Under the pieces are notes generated by a model. The model was not told where the DNA came from, ran no database searches, and worked only from the letters and a program-made list of their open reading frames with translations. From CAIXOZ01 sp046091285 (lineage in GTDB: Bacteria; Cyanobacteriota; Cyanobacteriia; PCC-6307; Cyanobiaceae), in contig JBJTBH010000251.1 of NCBI GenBank assembly GCA_046091285.1, positions 1 to 14,925 on the forward strand: a stretch of 14,925 nucleotides of DNA, written 5' to 3'. Below, piece by piece: positions 1-7,447 of this stretch (position 1 is its first letter; each line of letters begins with the position of its first letter). The translations under genes and the position numbers were made by a program.

Positions 1-79
1 GCGGATGGCTGGCAGGGATCCGCTCCTCGATCGAGACGTAGGAGAACAGGGAGCCGCTGCGCTCCTGCTGACCTCGCAT
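1..79 (-). CDS. Transposase N-terminus (IS5/IS1182-like), cut by the window edge
   Basis: Reading leftward from an ATG at 79, 26 codons are open to the window edge. They begin MRGQQERSGSLFSY and continue with VSIEERIPASHP. This matches the typical opening of IS5/IS1182-like DDE transposases, which start with MRG, then an LFSYV-type stretch, then an acidic segment ending in HP(L). The catalytic DDE residues would lie further left and cannot be seen. The gene points away from katG, as expected for an element inserted there. Family assignment rests on about 26 residues: that it is a transposase is fairly secure, the exact family is not. Confidence 0.65.
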   Translation of the reverse strand, partial: MRGQQERSGSLFSYVSIEERIPASHP

Positions 80-137
80 CACGGGATGGACGGTTGCCCC
101 ATTTTCGCAGAGGTTGCTGGGTTTTTCAGCGAACTCC
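1..137 (-). mobile_element. End of an insertion sequence, partial
   Basis: The left edge holds one end of an insertion sequence: the start of a transposase (79 down to 1) and about 58 bp of non-coding end reaching into katG. KatG similarity stops near 141-147, which sets the outer boundary. On the minus strand the element would begin GGAGTTCGCTGAAAAACCC just inside a TTA (138-140) that could be a 3-bp target duplication of the kind made by some IS5-group elements. The other terminal repeat is outside the window, so the exact edge and the family are inferred. Confidence 0.6.
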
Positions 138-140
138 TAA

Positions 141-644
141 GGGGCGGAGGCCCATCGTCTCCAACGCCACCGTGCCGCTGAGGATGATCAGATCAGCCCA
201 TGAGAGGCGATTGCCGTAGCGACGCTTGATCGGCCACAGCAGCCGGCGGGCCTTGTCGAGGTTGGTGTTATCGGGCCAGCTGTTGAGGGGGGCGAAACGC
301 TGATTGCCATGGGCGGCACCACCGCGGCCATCGACGCTGCGATACGTGCCGGCGCTGTGCCACGCCAGACGGATGAACAACGGGCCGTAGTGGCCCCAAT
401 CAGCCGGCCACCAGCTCTGGGAGTCCCGCATCAGGGCCCGCAGATCCGCCTTGAGGGCCTCGTAGTCGAGCTCCGCGAAGGCGCGGGCATAGGCAAAGCG
501 GTCACCGAGCGGATTGGAGGCGGGGTGATGCTGATGCAGGAGGCCGAGATTGATCTGATCAGGCCACCACTACCGGTTGGAGGTCGCACTCGACGGAGTC
601 ACCGGAGCGAGATGACCATGGAACGGACAGCGCAGCTCCGACAT
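141..644 (-). pseudogene. katG: katG catalase-peroxidase remnant (amber codon plus IS truncation)
   Basis: KatG is a bifunctional haem catalase-peroxidase that removes hydrogen peroxide; family members are about 720-740 residues. Reading leftward from an ATG at 644, the opening MSELRCPFHGH and the segments WWPDQINLGLLHQHH, LKADLRALMRDSQSWWPADW, FIRLAWHSAGTYR, GNQRFAPLNSWPDNTNLDKA and SWADLIILSGTVALETMGL follow KatG in order. The distal haem-side Arg, Trp and His are present in FIRLAWH. Two lesions are visible. Codon 25 (570-572) is TAG, just before WWP where the family has Asp or Glu; GAG to TAG would be one base change. Similarity then ends near 141, where the insertion sequence begins, so about five sixths of the protein, including the proximal haem ligand and the C-terminal domain, is gone. 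Only about 168 codons remain. The remnant cannot make an active enzyme. Confidence 0.88.
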
Positions 645-744
645 CGCTCAAGGGGCCGTGCCGACCCTGACAACACCATCGGAACCTATTCACGGTGCCG
701 GAATTCAGCCACAGCGATGGGAGAGCACAACAAGGGCGCACCGT

Positions 745-1422
745 TCAGGCCTTGATCCAGATCACGGGTTTGCGGCGCCTGGGGTAAAGCTCCCGGCACA
801 GCGGGCAGACGGTGCCGTCACAGCCACGGGCGGTGCAATGTTCCCGCCCGTAGAAAATGATCTGCAGGTGCAGCCTGTTCCAGGCCTCCTTGGGAAACAG
901 GCGCTTCAGATCGGTTTCCGTGCGGCTGACACTCTCGCCGCTGCTCAGGCCCCAGCGTTGCGCCAACCGATGGATGTGCGTATCCACCGGAAACGCCGGC
1001 ACCCCGAAGGCCTGGGCCATCACCACGCTGGCTGTCTTGTGGCCGACACCGGGGAGGGCCTCCAGAGCCTTGAAGCTGGCTGGCACCTCACCGCCATGGC
1101 GCTCCAGCAGCAGGACTGAGAGACGGCGCACATTGGCAGCCTTGGTGCGGGCCAGACCCAGCTGGCGGATGTGACCGAAGATCGTCGCCTCCGGCAGGGC
1201 GGCCATGGCGGCGGGGTCGGGACCGGCCGCGAACAGGGCCGGCGTCACTTCATTGACCTTTTTGTCGGTGCACTGGGCACTGAGCAGGACCGCGATCAGA
1301 AGCGTGAAGGCGTCGGTGTGGTCGAGGGGCACCGGCGTCTCCGGGTAGAGCTCCTGAAGCCGCTCGAGGATCAACGCCGCCCGCTCCTGTTGTCGCAACG
1401 CCCTGCCGGTTGGAGATGACAC
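745..1422 (-). CDS. nth: Endonuclease III, DNA glycosylase/AP lyase
   Basis: This is the base-excision repair enzyme that removes oxidised pyrimidines and nicks at abasic sites. Numbering from GTG 1422 (225 aa), the helix-hairpin-helix motif LPGVGHKTA holds the catalytic Lys (K129), and VDTHIHR holds the catalytic Asp (D147). Four C-terminal cysteines (C196, C201, C206, C209) could bind the [4Fe-4S] cluster. Their spacing C-X4-C-X4-C-X2-C differs from the classic C-X6-C-X2-C-X5-C of E. coli. The start is uncertain: candidates are TTG 1449, GTG 1422 and TTG 1398. The last gives MRQQERAALILERL, a common family start at 217 aa, but its possible ribosome site is too close. No ATG is available. 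It is divergent from aroC with almost no gap. Confidence 0.93.
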   Translation of the reverse strand: MSSPTGRALRQQERAALILERLQELYPETPVPLDHTDAFTLLIAVLLSAQCTDKKVNEVTPALFAAGPDPAAMAALPEATIFGHIRQLGLARTKAANVRRLSVLLLERHGGEVPASFKALEALPGVGHKTASVVMAQAFGVPAFPVDTHIHRLAQRWGLSSGESVSRTETDLKRLFPKEAWNRLHLQIIFYGREHCTARGCDGTVCPLCRELYPRRRKPVIWIKA

Positions 1423-1456
1423 CCAGTTTGTAGGCTCAACCGAGCGCAATCAGCCC

Positions 1457-2545
1457 ATGGGCAGCAGCTTCGGCACCCTCTTCCGCATCAGCACCTTCGG
1501 TGAATCCCATGGCGGCGGCGTGGGGGTGATCGTGGATGGCTGTCCGCCGAGGCTGGCCCTGGATCTGGAGGCGATCCAGCAGGACCTCGACCGGCGGCGA
1601 CCGGGACAGAGCAGGATAACCACCCCCCGCCAGGAGGAGGACCGGGTTGAGATTCTCAGCGGCCTGATCGACGGTGTGACGCTGGGCACGCCGATCGCGA
1701 TGGTGGTCCGCAACAAGGATCAGCGACCCCAGGATTACAACGCGATGCAGGTGGCCTTCCGCCCGTCGCATGCCGATGCCACCTACCAGGTGAAGTACGG
1801 CATCCAGGCCCGCAGCGGCGGCGGCCGCGCCTCAGCCCGGGAGACGATCGGCCGGGTAGCCGCCGGCGCCATCGCCCGGCAGCTGCTGCAGAAAGCCGGT
1901 GGCACCGAGGTGATCGCCTGGGTGAAGCGCATCCACGACCTCGAGGCGAGCATCGATCCGGATGCCGTCACCCTGGAGGCGGTGGAAGCCAACATCGTGC
2001 GTTGCCCCGATGGGGCGATGGCCGAACGGATGATCGAACGGATCGAGGCGATCGGCCGGGAGGGGGATTCCTGCGGAGGCGTGATCGAATGCGTGGTGCG
2101 TCGTCCGCCGGTGGGCCTGGGGATGCCGGTGTTCGACAAGCTGGAGGCCGACCTGGCCAAGGCGGTGATGTCCCTGCCGGCCACCAAGGGCTTCGAGATC
2201 GGCTCCGGCTTCGGGGGCACCCTGCTGAAGGGGAGCGAACACAATGACGCCTTCCTTCCCAGTGAAGGGGGCCGCCTACGCACGGCCACCAACAACTCCG
2301 GCGGCATCCAGGGCGGCATCAGCAACGGCGAGACGATCGTGATCCGCGTGGCCTTCAAGCCCACGGCCACGATCCGCAAGGAGCAGCAGACGATCGATTC
2401 CGAAGGCCAGGCGACCACCCTGGCAGCCAGGGGTCGTCACGATCCCTGCGTGCTGCCGCGGGCGGTGCCGATGGTGGAGGCGATGGTGTCGCTGGTGCTG
2501 GCCGACCACCTGCTGCGTCAGCAGGGGCAGTGCAGCCTCTGGTGA
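1457..2545 (+). CDS. aroC: Chorismate synthase
   Basis: This enzyme performs the last shikimate-pathway step: 5-enolpyruvylshikimate-3-phosphate to chorismate, using reduced FMN. The 362-aa protein has normal family length and all three signature regions: GESHGGGVGV near residue 15, RSGGGRASARETIGRVAAGA at 120-139, and TATNNSGGIQGGISNGE at about 276-292. His18 and His106 (in PSHADA) match the two conserved catalytic histidines. The ATG start gives MGSSFGTLFRIST, the usual N-terminus. No Shine-Dalgarno is visible. The upstream space shared with divergent nth is very short, so its promoter must overlap the start of nth. Its TGA abuts the stop codon of convergent eda. Confidence 0.98.
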   Translation: MGSSFGTLFRISTFGESHGGGVGVIVDGCPPRLALDLEAIQQDLDRRRPGQSRITTPRQEEDRVEILSGLIDGVTLGTPIAMVVRNKDQRPQDYNAMQVAFRPSHADATYQVKYGIQARSGGGRASARETIGRVAAGAIARQLLQKAGGTEVIAWVKRIHDLEASIDPDAVTLEAVEANIVRCPDGAMAERMIERIEAIGREGDSCGGVIECVVRRPPVGLGMPVFDKLEADLAKAVMSLPATKGFEIGSGFGGTLLKGSEHNDAFLPSEGGRLRTATNNSGGIQGGISNGETIVIRVAFKPTATIRKEQQTIDSEGQATTLAARGRHDPCVLPRAVPMVEAMVSLVLADHLLRQQGQCSLW

Positions 2546-3220
2546 TCAGGCTGCTGCGGACCTGAACAACGCCGCCAGGCGAGGATCGAGCAGCCCGGCC
2601 CCCACGAACAGCGACTGCCCGAGGGCGACGGCATCGACCCCGGCAGCGAGCCAGGGGGCGACATCGCCCGGACCGAGCCCACCAGCCGCGATGCAGAAGG
2701 GCAGACCCCCGAGGGGCGCACGCAGACTGGCCCAGTACCGAGAGCCAAGCGTCTGGGCGGGGAAGAGCTTGACGATCGAAGCGCCCCAACACCGGGCCTG
2801 ATGCACCTCGCTCGGGCTCATCACACCGGGCACCAGCACCAGCCCAAGACGGACGGCCGTCTGCAGCAGGCCGCGATCAAGGATCGGAGACACCGCATAG
2901 GTGAGACCAGCCTCGAGCACCTGCTCCAGGGCCCCCGAGGCGACGATCGAGGCCGCGCCAAGCTGAAGTTCCGGGAAGCGCCCCCGCAGCAGCCGGCAAC
3001 CCGCCCCCCAGCCCGGCGCCGCACTCCAGGCCAGCTCCACATGCACAATCCCCACAGCTGCCAGATCGGCAACGATGGGGATCAAGGTGCCAGGGTCATC
3101 GGCACGGAGGACGGCCAGAACCGGAGCCGAGCGCAACGATGCCTGAAGGCGGGCAGCGGCGGCAACCGCCGCTGCTTCTGGAGCAGGCAGGGAATCAGAC
3201 GTACTCAGCCACCCGGACAT
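2546..3220 (-). CDS. eda: KDPG/KHG aldolase (Entner-Doudoroff)
   Basis: The predicted reaction is cleavage of 2-keto-3-deoxy-6-phosphogluconate to pyruvate and glyceraldehyde-3-phosphate by a Schiff-base lysine. The 224-aa protein is a single TIM barrel with the class I signature: K151 in SIVKLFPA (E. coli Lys133), E62 in HVELAWS (E. coli Glu45), and PGVMSPSEV near 131-139. The position matching E. coli Arg49, which contacts substrate, appears to be Ser66, so substrate preference may differ. The ATG at 3220 lies inside the 3' end of ftsH, overlapping it by 26 bp on the same strand, which suggests cotranscription and perhaps translational coupling. The stop codon touches the aroC stop (TGATCA), with no room for a terminator. 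Confidence 0.9.
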   Translation of the reverse strand: MSGWLSTSDSLPAPEAAAVAAAARLQASLRSAPVLAVLRADDPGTLIPIVADLAAVGIVHVELAWSAAPGWGAGCRLLRGRFPELQLGAASIVASGALEQVLEAGLTYAVSPILDRGLLQTAVRLGLVLVPGVMSPSEVHQARCWGASIVKLFPAQTLGSRYWASLRAPLGGLPFCIAAGGLGPGDVAPWLAAGVDAVALGQSLFVGAGLLDPRLAALFRSAAA

Positions 3221-5039
3221 TGCGCTCGATCAGCAGCTCCTGCAGCTGTTCCGCATCCACAGTCTCCTTCTCGACCAGCAGATCGGCGAGCTCATCAAGC
3301 ACCGAGCGGTTCTGGGTCAGGACATCGGTGGCCCGCCGATAGGCGACGGAGACGAGTTCCGACACCTCCTCATCGATGGTGGCGGCGGTGTCTTCCGAGA
3401 AATCACGCTCAGCGGCGATGTCGCGGCCGAGGAACATGCCGCCCTGGGAGCGACCGAGGGCGACGGGACCGAGGCGATCACTCATTCCGAAACGGGTGAT
3501 CATCTGGCGGGCGACGCGGGCGACCTGCTGCAGATCGTTGGAGGCGCCGGTGGTGACCTCATCAGCCCCGTAGACGATCTCCTCAGCGACGCGGCCGCCG
3601 AGGGCGACAGCCATCTGATTCTGGAGATAGGAGCGGGAATAGAGACCCGACTCCATGCGTTCCTCGCTCGGCGTGAAGAACGTGAGGCCGCCGGCATTGC
3701 CGCGAGGAATGATGCTGATCTTCTGCACCGGGTCGTAATCGGGCATCAGAGCGCCGACCAGGGCATGACCGGCCTCGTGATACGCCACCAGACGCTTGCG
3801 GCGATCGCTCATCACCCGATCCTTCTTCTCAGGACCGGCCATGACGCGTTCAATGGCGTCATTGACCTCATCCATCGAGATTTCGGTGAGCTGACGACGG
3901 GCCGCCAGGATCGCCGCTTCCTTGAGGAGGTTGGAGAGATCGGCGCCGGTGTACCCGGGGGTGCGACGGGCCACCTTGTCGAGGTCGACATCCTTGGCCA
4001 GGGTCTTGCCGCGGGCATGGACGCCGAGGATCTGGAGACGGCCGTTGTAATCAGGACGATCAACCACCACCTGGCGGTCAAAGCGACCGGGACGCATCAG
4101 GGCCGCATCCAGCACATCGGGACGGTTGGTGGCGGCGACGATGATGATGCCGTTGTTGCCCTCGAAACCATCCATCTCCGTGAGGAGCTGGTTCAGGGTC
4201 TGCTCGCGCTCATCATTGCCGCCACCGAGGCCGGCACCACGCTGACGACCGACGGCGTCGATCTCGTCAATGAACACGATGCAAGGGGCGTTCTTCTTGG
4301 CCTGCTCGAACAGGTCGCGCACGCGGCTGGCGCCGACACCGACGAACATCTCGACGAACTCCGAACCAGAGATCGAGAAGAAAGGAACACCGGCCTCGCC
4401 GGCGACGGCCTTGGCGAGCAGGGTCTTGCCGGTGCCGGGAGGGCCGACGAGCAGCACACCCTTGGGAATCTTGGCGCCGACGGCGGTGAAGCGATCGGGG
4501 TTCTTGAGGAAGTCGACGACCTCGGTGAGCTCAAGCTTGGCGCCCTCGATACCGGCCACATCCCCGAAGGTGACCTGGGTCTGGGGCTCCATCTGCACGC
4601 GGGCCTTGCTCTTGCCGAAGCTCATCGCCGGATTGCCGCCGCCGCCCTGGGCGCGACGCAGCAGGAAGAACAGGCCACCGAGGAGGAGCAGCGGGAAGAT
4701 CAGACTGGCGGCCGCCTGCTGCCAGGCCGGAGCTTCGCGGCTGGGCTGAACGGCGATGTCGACCTTGTGATCGTTGAGAATCTTGAGCAGATCCTTGTCG
4801 GGGGCAAGGTTGACGACGGAGCGGTGGCCATCGTTCTCGACCACCTGGGCGGTGCCGCGATCGGGGGAGATCAGCACCCGCGACACATCATTGGCCTGGA
4901 CGGCCTCGACGAAATCGCTATAGCGCATGGTGCGCGGAGCATTGGCCGGATCGGGGCGATCCAGGAAGGCCGTGCCGACGGCGATCACCACGATCGCCAG
5001 AAGGACGTAGAGGCCTGCATTGCGCCAGCGCTTTTTCAC
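3195..5039 (-). CDS. ftsH: FtsH ATP-dependent zinc metalloprotease (FtsH3-like)
   Basis: This is a membrane AAA+ protease that extracts and degrades damaged or unassembled membrane proteins. Domains run in order: membrane helix at about 8-25, lumenal/periplasmic domain, second helix at about 111-128, Walker A GPPGTGKT (199-206), Walker B IVFIDE (254-259), second region of homology RPDVLDAALMRPGRFDR (306-322), zinc site HEAGH (421-425) and third zinc ligand Asp502 in SNDLQQ. At 614 aa it is full length. The opening KKRWRNAGLY, the linker KARVQMEPQTQVTFGDV and the C-terminus resemble Synechocystis FtsH3 (Slr1604) more than FtsH2. FtsH3 is known to form hetero-hexamers with FtsH1 or FtsH2. The start is GTG with GAGGA two bases upstream, an unusually short spacing. 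It is followed by overlapping eda. Confidence 0.97.
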   Translation of the reverse strand: MKKRWRNAGLYVLLAIVVIAVGTAFLDRPDPANAPRTMRYSDFVEAVQANDVSRVLISPDRGTAQVVENDGHRSVVNLAPDKDLLKILNDHKVDIAVQPSREAPAWQQAAASLIFPLLLLGGLFFLLRRAQGGGGNPAMSFGKSKARVQMEPQTQVTFGDVAGIEGAKLELTEVVDFLKNPDRFTAVGAKIPKGVLLVGPPGTGKTLLAKAVAGEAGVPFFSISGSEFVEMFVGVGASRVRDLFEQAKKNAPCIVFIDEIDAVGRQRGAGLGGGNDEREQTLNQLLTEMDGFEGNNGIIIVAATNRPDVLDAALMRPGRFDRQVVVDRPDYNGRLQILGVHARGKTLAKDVDLDKVARRTPGYTGADLSNLLKEAAILAARRQLTEISMDEVNDAIERVMAGPEKKDRVMSDRRKRLVAYHEAGHALVGALMPDYDPVQKISIIPRGNAGGLTFFTPSEERMESGLYSRSYLQNQMAVALGGRVAEEIVYGADEVTTGASNDLQQVARVARQMITRFGMSDRLGPVALGRSQGGMFLGRDIAAERDFSEDTAATIDEEVSELVSVAYRRATDVLTQNRSVLDELADLLVEKETVDAEQLQELLIERNVRVAEYV

Positions 5040-5060
5040 CGTCCTCGCTCCAAGGTCATC

Positions 5061-5066
5061 AGTAAA
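5061..5066 (-). promoter_or_regulatory. Possible -10 box for ftsH-eda
   Basis: In the 112-bp gap upstream of ftsH, the minus strand carries TTTACT, one base from TATAAT-type TATACT, about 22 bp before the GTG start. TTAACA lies just upstream but at the wrong spacing to be its -35, and the hexamer 17 bp upstream (CGGCTG) is poor. It would produce a very short leader. This is a guess from motif alone. Confidence 0.25.
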
Positions 5067-5151
5067 GGAATGTTAACCGGTCTCAGCCGGCGCGGCCGAT
5101 GCCGCCCCGGGCTGGGGCCACCGCCGGCACAAGGCCGGAGGAACCGGACGA

Positions 5152-6324
5152 TCAGGCGGCTGATCGCAGCACCTCGACCACGCTACGGAAGGCGAACCAC
5201 TCGGGGATCTCCTCACCGCCACGCAGCATCTGCCGGAACTGGGTGCCGCTGAGCTTCTTCACGTGCAGGCCTCGGGCCTCGGCGTGCTCAGCGGTGACGT
5301 AACCCTCCTCCGCCGTGTAGACGAGGTTGAGGGACGGCACCGTCTCCATGCCCAGCTCGGAGGCGTTGTCGCGGGCGAAATCCTGAGCCTGGTAGGGGCC
5401 GTAGAAGTCGTCACCGGTCAGGGACGACTTGCAGCCCGCCATGTCGCGGCCGATGATGAAGTGGGTGCAGCCGTAGTTCTTGCGGATGATCATGTGCTGC
5501 AGCGCCTCGCGCGGACCCGCCATGTGCATCGAATAAGGCAGATAGGCCCAGCGGATGCGCGGATTGTTCACTTCGGCGGCCAGGCGCTCATAGGTCTGAA
5601 AACGCACCTCACCGGCGATGTCGTCATCCTGGGTCGGGCCGCAGGTGGGATGCACCAGCACCACACCGTCCTTGCTGACATTGGTGGCCTCCAGGGCCCG
5701 GGTGAACAGCTCGTAATGGGCGCGATGAATCGGATTGCGGCACTGGAAGGCCACCACGTCCTGACCGGCCGGCAGGGTCTGGCGCACCTGGGCGGGGGTG
5801 CGGCAGGGGAAGACCCGGCTGGGCAACCCCAGGCCCTGAATCCGACCGCCGAGATAGAAGCGGCCGCGCTCGGTGGCGATCATGCGCACGGCCGGATGCT
5901 CGAGCGACGTGGTGCCGTAGCACCCCTTCGCCTCCCGCACCTTGTCGGGTTCCCAGCGGCTTTCGACCGTCATCACCGCCAGATCCTGGCCGCGGTAGGT
6001 GAGCAGCAGCCGCTCCCCGACGGCGATCGCGGCCTCACTGGTATCGAACACGATCGGCAGACCGAAGAGCAGCCCGCTGGTGGTGCGATGGCTGCTGACG
6101 ACGGAGTCGTAATCCTCCTGATGCATGAAGCCGCGCAGCGGCGAAAAGCCACCGACGACCAGCAGCTCCACATCACAGGCATTGCGATCGCTGCATTCGA
6201 CCACACGATCGATGCCGGCGCGCACGGCCGCCTGCTCAGCCTCCGGCACCATCAGATCCACGAGGCTGCCGCCATGGGGAGCGATCAGCCCCTCAGGGGT
6301 GGTGCTGGCGGCGAGCGTAGTCAT
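5152..6324 (-). CDS. sat: Sulfate adenylyltransferase (ATP sulfurylase)
   Basis: This enzyme activates sulfate with ATP to adenosine-5'-phosphosulfate and pyrophosphate, the first cytoplasmic step of assimilatory sulfate reduction. The 390-aa protein is the homomeric Sat type without a fused APS kinase. The nucleotide-binding motif QCRNPIHRAH is at 194-203, and GRDMAG at 292-297 is the second family hallmark. The N-terminal PUA-like domain covers about 1-165, and the C-terminus RRG-type region ends in VVEVLRSAA. It starts at ATG 6324 with no obvious Shine-Dalgarno. It lies downstream of the psbO terminator on the same strand, so it probably has its own promoter in 6325-6427. No convincing terminator follows it before ftsH. 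Confidence 0.97.
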   Translation of the reverse strand: MTTLAASTTPEGLIAPHGGSLVDLMVPEAEQAAVRAGIDRVVECSDRNACDVELLVVGGFSPLRGFMHQEDYDSVVSSHRTTSGLLFGLPIVFDTSEAAIAVGERLLLTYRGQDLAVMTVESRWEPDKVREAKGCYGTTSLEHPAVRMIATERGRFYLGGRIQGLGLPSRVFPCRTPAQVRQTLPAGQDVVAFQCRNPIHRAHYELFTRALEATNVSKDGVVLVHPTCGPTQDDDIAGEVRFQTYERLAAEVNNPRIRWAYLPYSMHMAGPREALQHMIIRKNYGCTHFIIGRDMAGCKSSLTGDDFYGPYQAQDFARDNASELGMETVPSLNLVYTAEEGYVTAEHAEARGLHVKKLSGTQFRQMLRGGEEIPEWFAFRSVVEVLRSAA

Positions 6325-6427
6325 CGCGGCAGGCGATCAAGGGTCTGGGGATTCTCCCAGACGGGCCCATCCAGCCCCTGAAGCGACCCGCGCCGCAGGT
6401 GGCCGGCACCCCGGCCAGGAGGAGCAC

Positions 6428-6449
6428 AAAAAAGGGGGCCGAAGCCCCC
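6428..6449 (-). terminator. Intrinsic terminator of psbO
   Basis: On the minus strand a perfect 6-bp GC stem (GGGGGC with GCCCCC, plus-strand 6434-6449) closes a TTCG tetraloop and is followed directly by six Ts (6428-6433). This is a textbook rho-independent terminator, placed about 45 bp after the psbO stop. It separates highly expressed psbO from sat. Confidence 0.93.
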
Positions 6450-6494
6450 GGATCCGGCGCCCCCTAAGGCACCGGCGATCAAGCGTCTGATGGA

Positions 6495-7307
6495 TCAGAT
6501 CTTGTCAAGGCGGCCGTAGAGCTGACCGGTGATCTTGACGTCGACGACTTCCTTGGTGCCCATGTCGGAATCGGAGGGCTGGACGGCGGTGAACACGCCG
6601 GCGAATTCACCGGTGCTCGGATCGACCTTGGTGATCGAGAGGTTCATCGTGCCGGCGCCATCGACGTAACGCTTCACGGTTTCACCGGTGAAGTCATCAC
6701 CTGCGGGCACCAGACCCACGGCGCTGCTGTAGCCGGTGGTCAGGCCACGACCCTTGGGATCGAGGAAGTTGCTGGTGCGGTAGCTGGGGGCGCGGTAGGG
6801 GCCGCTGAAATCAGAGCTGGGGGTAATCGCCGAACCTTCGGACGTGGCGACGAGCTCCTTGCTGGCGAAGGTGAAGGGCACCTCCTCACCACCGGGCAGC
6901 AGCACGGTGATCGGCTGGAAATCGATGCCGCCGAGCTCGGTGAAGGTGAGCTGGTTGTCAGCCACGGTCAGATCGCCATAGACCTGGTCGAGGCTGGAGG
7001 TGTAGCGGGTGAGGATCTTGCCGGCCACGAACTGGGCTTCCTGGCGCTTGTTGGCGGGCTCACCCTTGACGAACACTTCCGTGGGGTGCAGGCAGATCTC
7101 GCGCAGCTGGTAGCGGCTGTCGGCATCGAGGGTGATGGAACCCCGTGCCGAATCCGGGAGGGTCGGGCAGTCATTGGCCAGACCGGTGTTGTGGATGTCG
7201 TCGTAGGTGAGGCTGGCCCGATCCACAGCCTTGGCACCACCGCCACACGCGGTCACCAGGGTCAGGCACAGCGCCAGCACGAGGGCCAGCAGAGGACGGA
7301 AACGCAT
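6495..7307 (-). CDS. psbO: Photosystem II manganese-stabilizing protein PsbO
   Basis: PsbO is the 33-kDa extrinsic lumenal subunit that stabilises the Mn4CaO5 oxygen-evolving cluster. From ATG 7307 the protein is 270 aa. It has a hydrophobic signal (about residues 5-20) ending in LVTAC, a possible lipobox that would leave C21 as a lipidated N-terminus. The mature part begins LTYDDIHNTGLANDCPTL. Cys47 (NDC) and Cys72 (REIC) are the conserved disulfide pair, and FLDPKGRGLTTGYSSAVGLV is typical beta-barrel sequence. An in-frame GTG at 7322 would add five residues, but the ATG fits a signal peptide better. Neither start has a clear Shine-Dalgarno. It is divergent from the hypothetical gene at 7448 and ends in a strong terminator. 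Confidence 0.97.
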   Translation of the reverse strand: MRFRPLLALVLALCLTLVTACGGGAKAVDRASLTYDDIHNTGLANDCPTLPDSARGSITLDADSRYQLREICLHPTEVFVKGEPANKRQEAQFVAGKILTRYTSSLDQVYGDLTVADNQLTFTELGGIDFQPITVLLPGGEEVPFTFASKELVATSEGSAITPSSDFSGPYRAPSYRTSNFLDPKGRGLTTGYSSAVGLVPAGDDFTGETVKRYVDGAGTMNLSITKVDPSTGEFAGVFTAVQPSDSDMGTKEVVDVKITGQLYGRLDKI

Positions 7308-7447
7308 GGGTAAGGGCCGCACGGGCAGGGATCAGAAGTGCGCCTGAAACGGATCTTACCGGTGTCGAAAGCCAATTCCGGGTAGCATGTCGCGGCTCTC
7401 AACAACCTGTAGGCGGGAGCCCTCAGGCCCCTGCCGCCCTCCCTCCG
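7308..7447. promoter_or_regulatory. Divergent promoter region with a stem-loop
   Basis: This 140-bp gap must hold the psbO promoter (leftward) and probably that of the small rightward gene. I cannot pick hexamers with confidence. On the plus strand GGCTCTC (7394-7400) can pair with GGGAGCC (7415-7421), giving seven pairs including one G-U around a 14-nt loop. If transcribed rightward, this hairpin would sit in the 5' leader about 27 bp before the ATG at 7448. Confidence 0.35.

Noticed and set aside
5077..5143. Short GC hairpins after the sat stop, considered as terminators
   Set aside because: Stems are only 4-5 bp and none is followed by a T run on the minus strand, unlike the psbO terminator.
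3765..5252. 495-codon open frame on the plus strand across ftsH and the following gap
   Set aside because: It is the antisense shadow of ftsH in GC-rich DNA; the composition is His/Asp/Gly-rich, it has no family motifs, and ftsH itself is unmistakable.
5263..6381. 372-codon plus-strand frame opposite sat
   Set aside because: Antisense shadow of a well-conserved sulfate adenylyltransferase; no recognisable domain.
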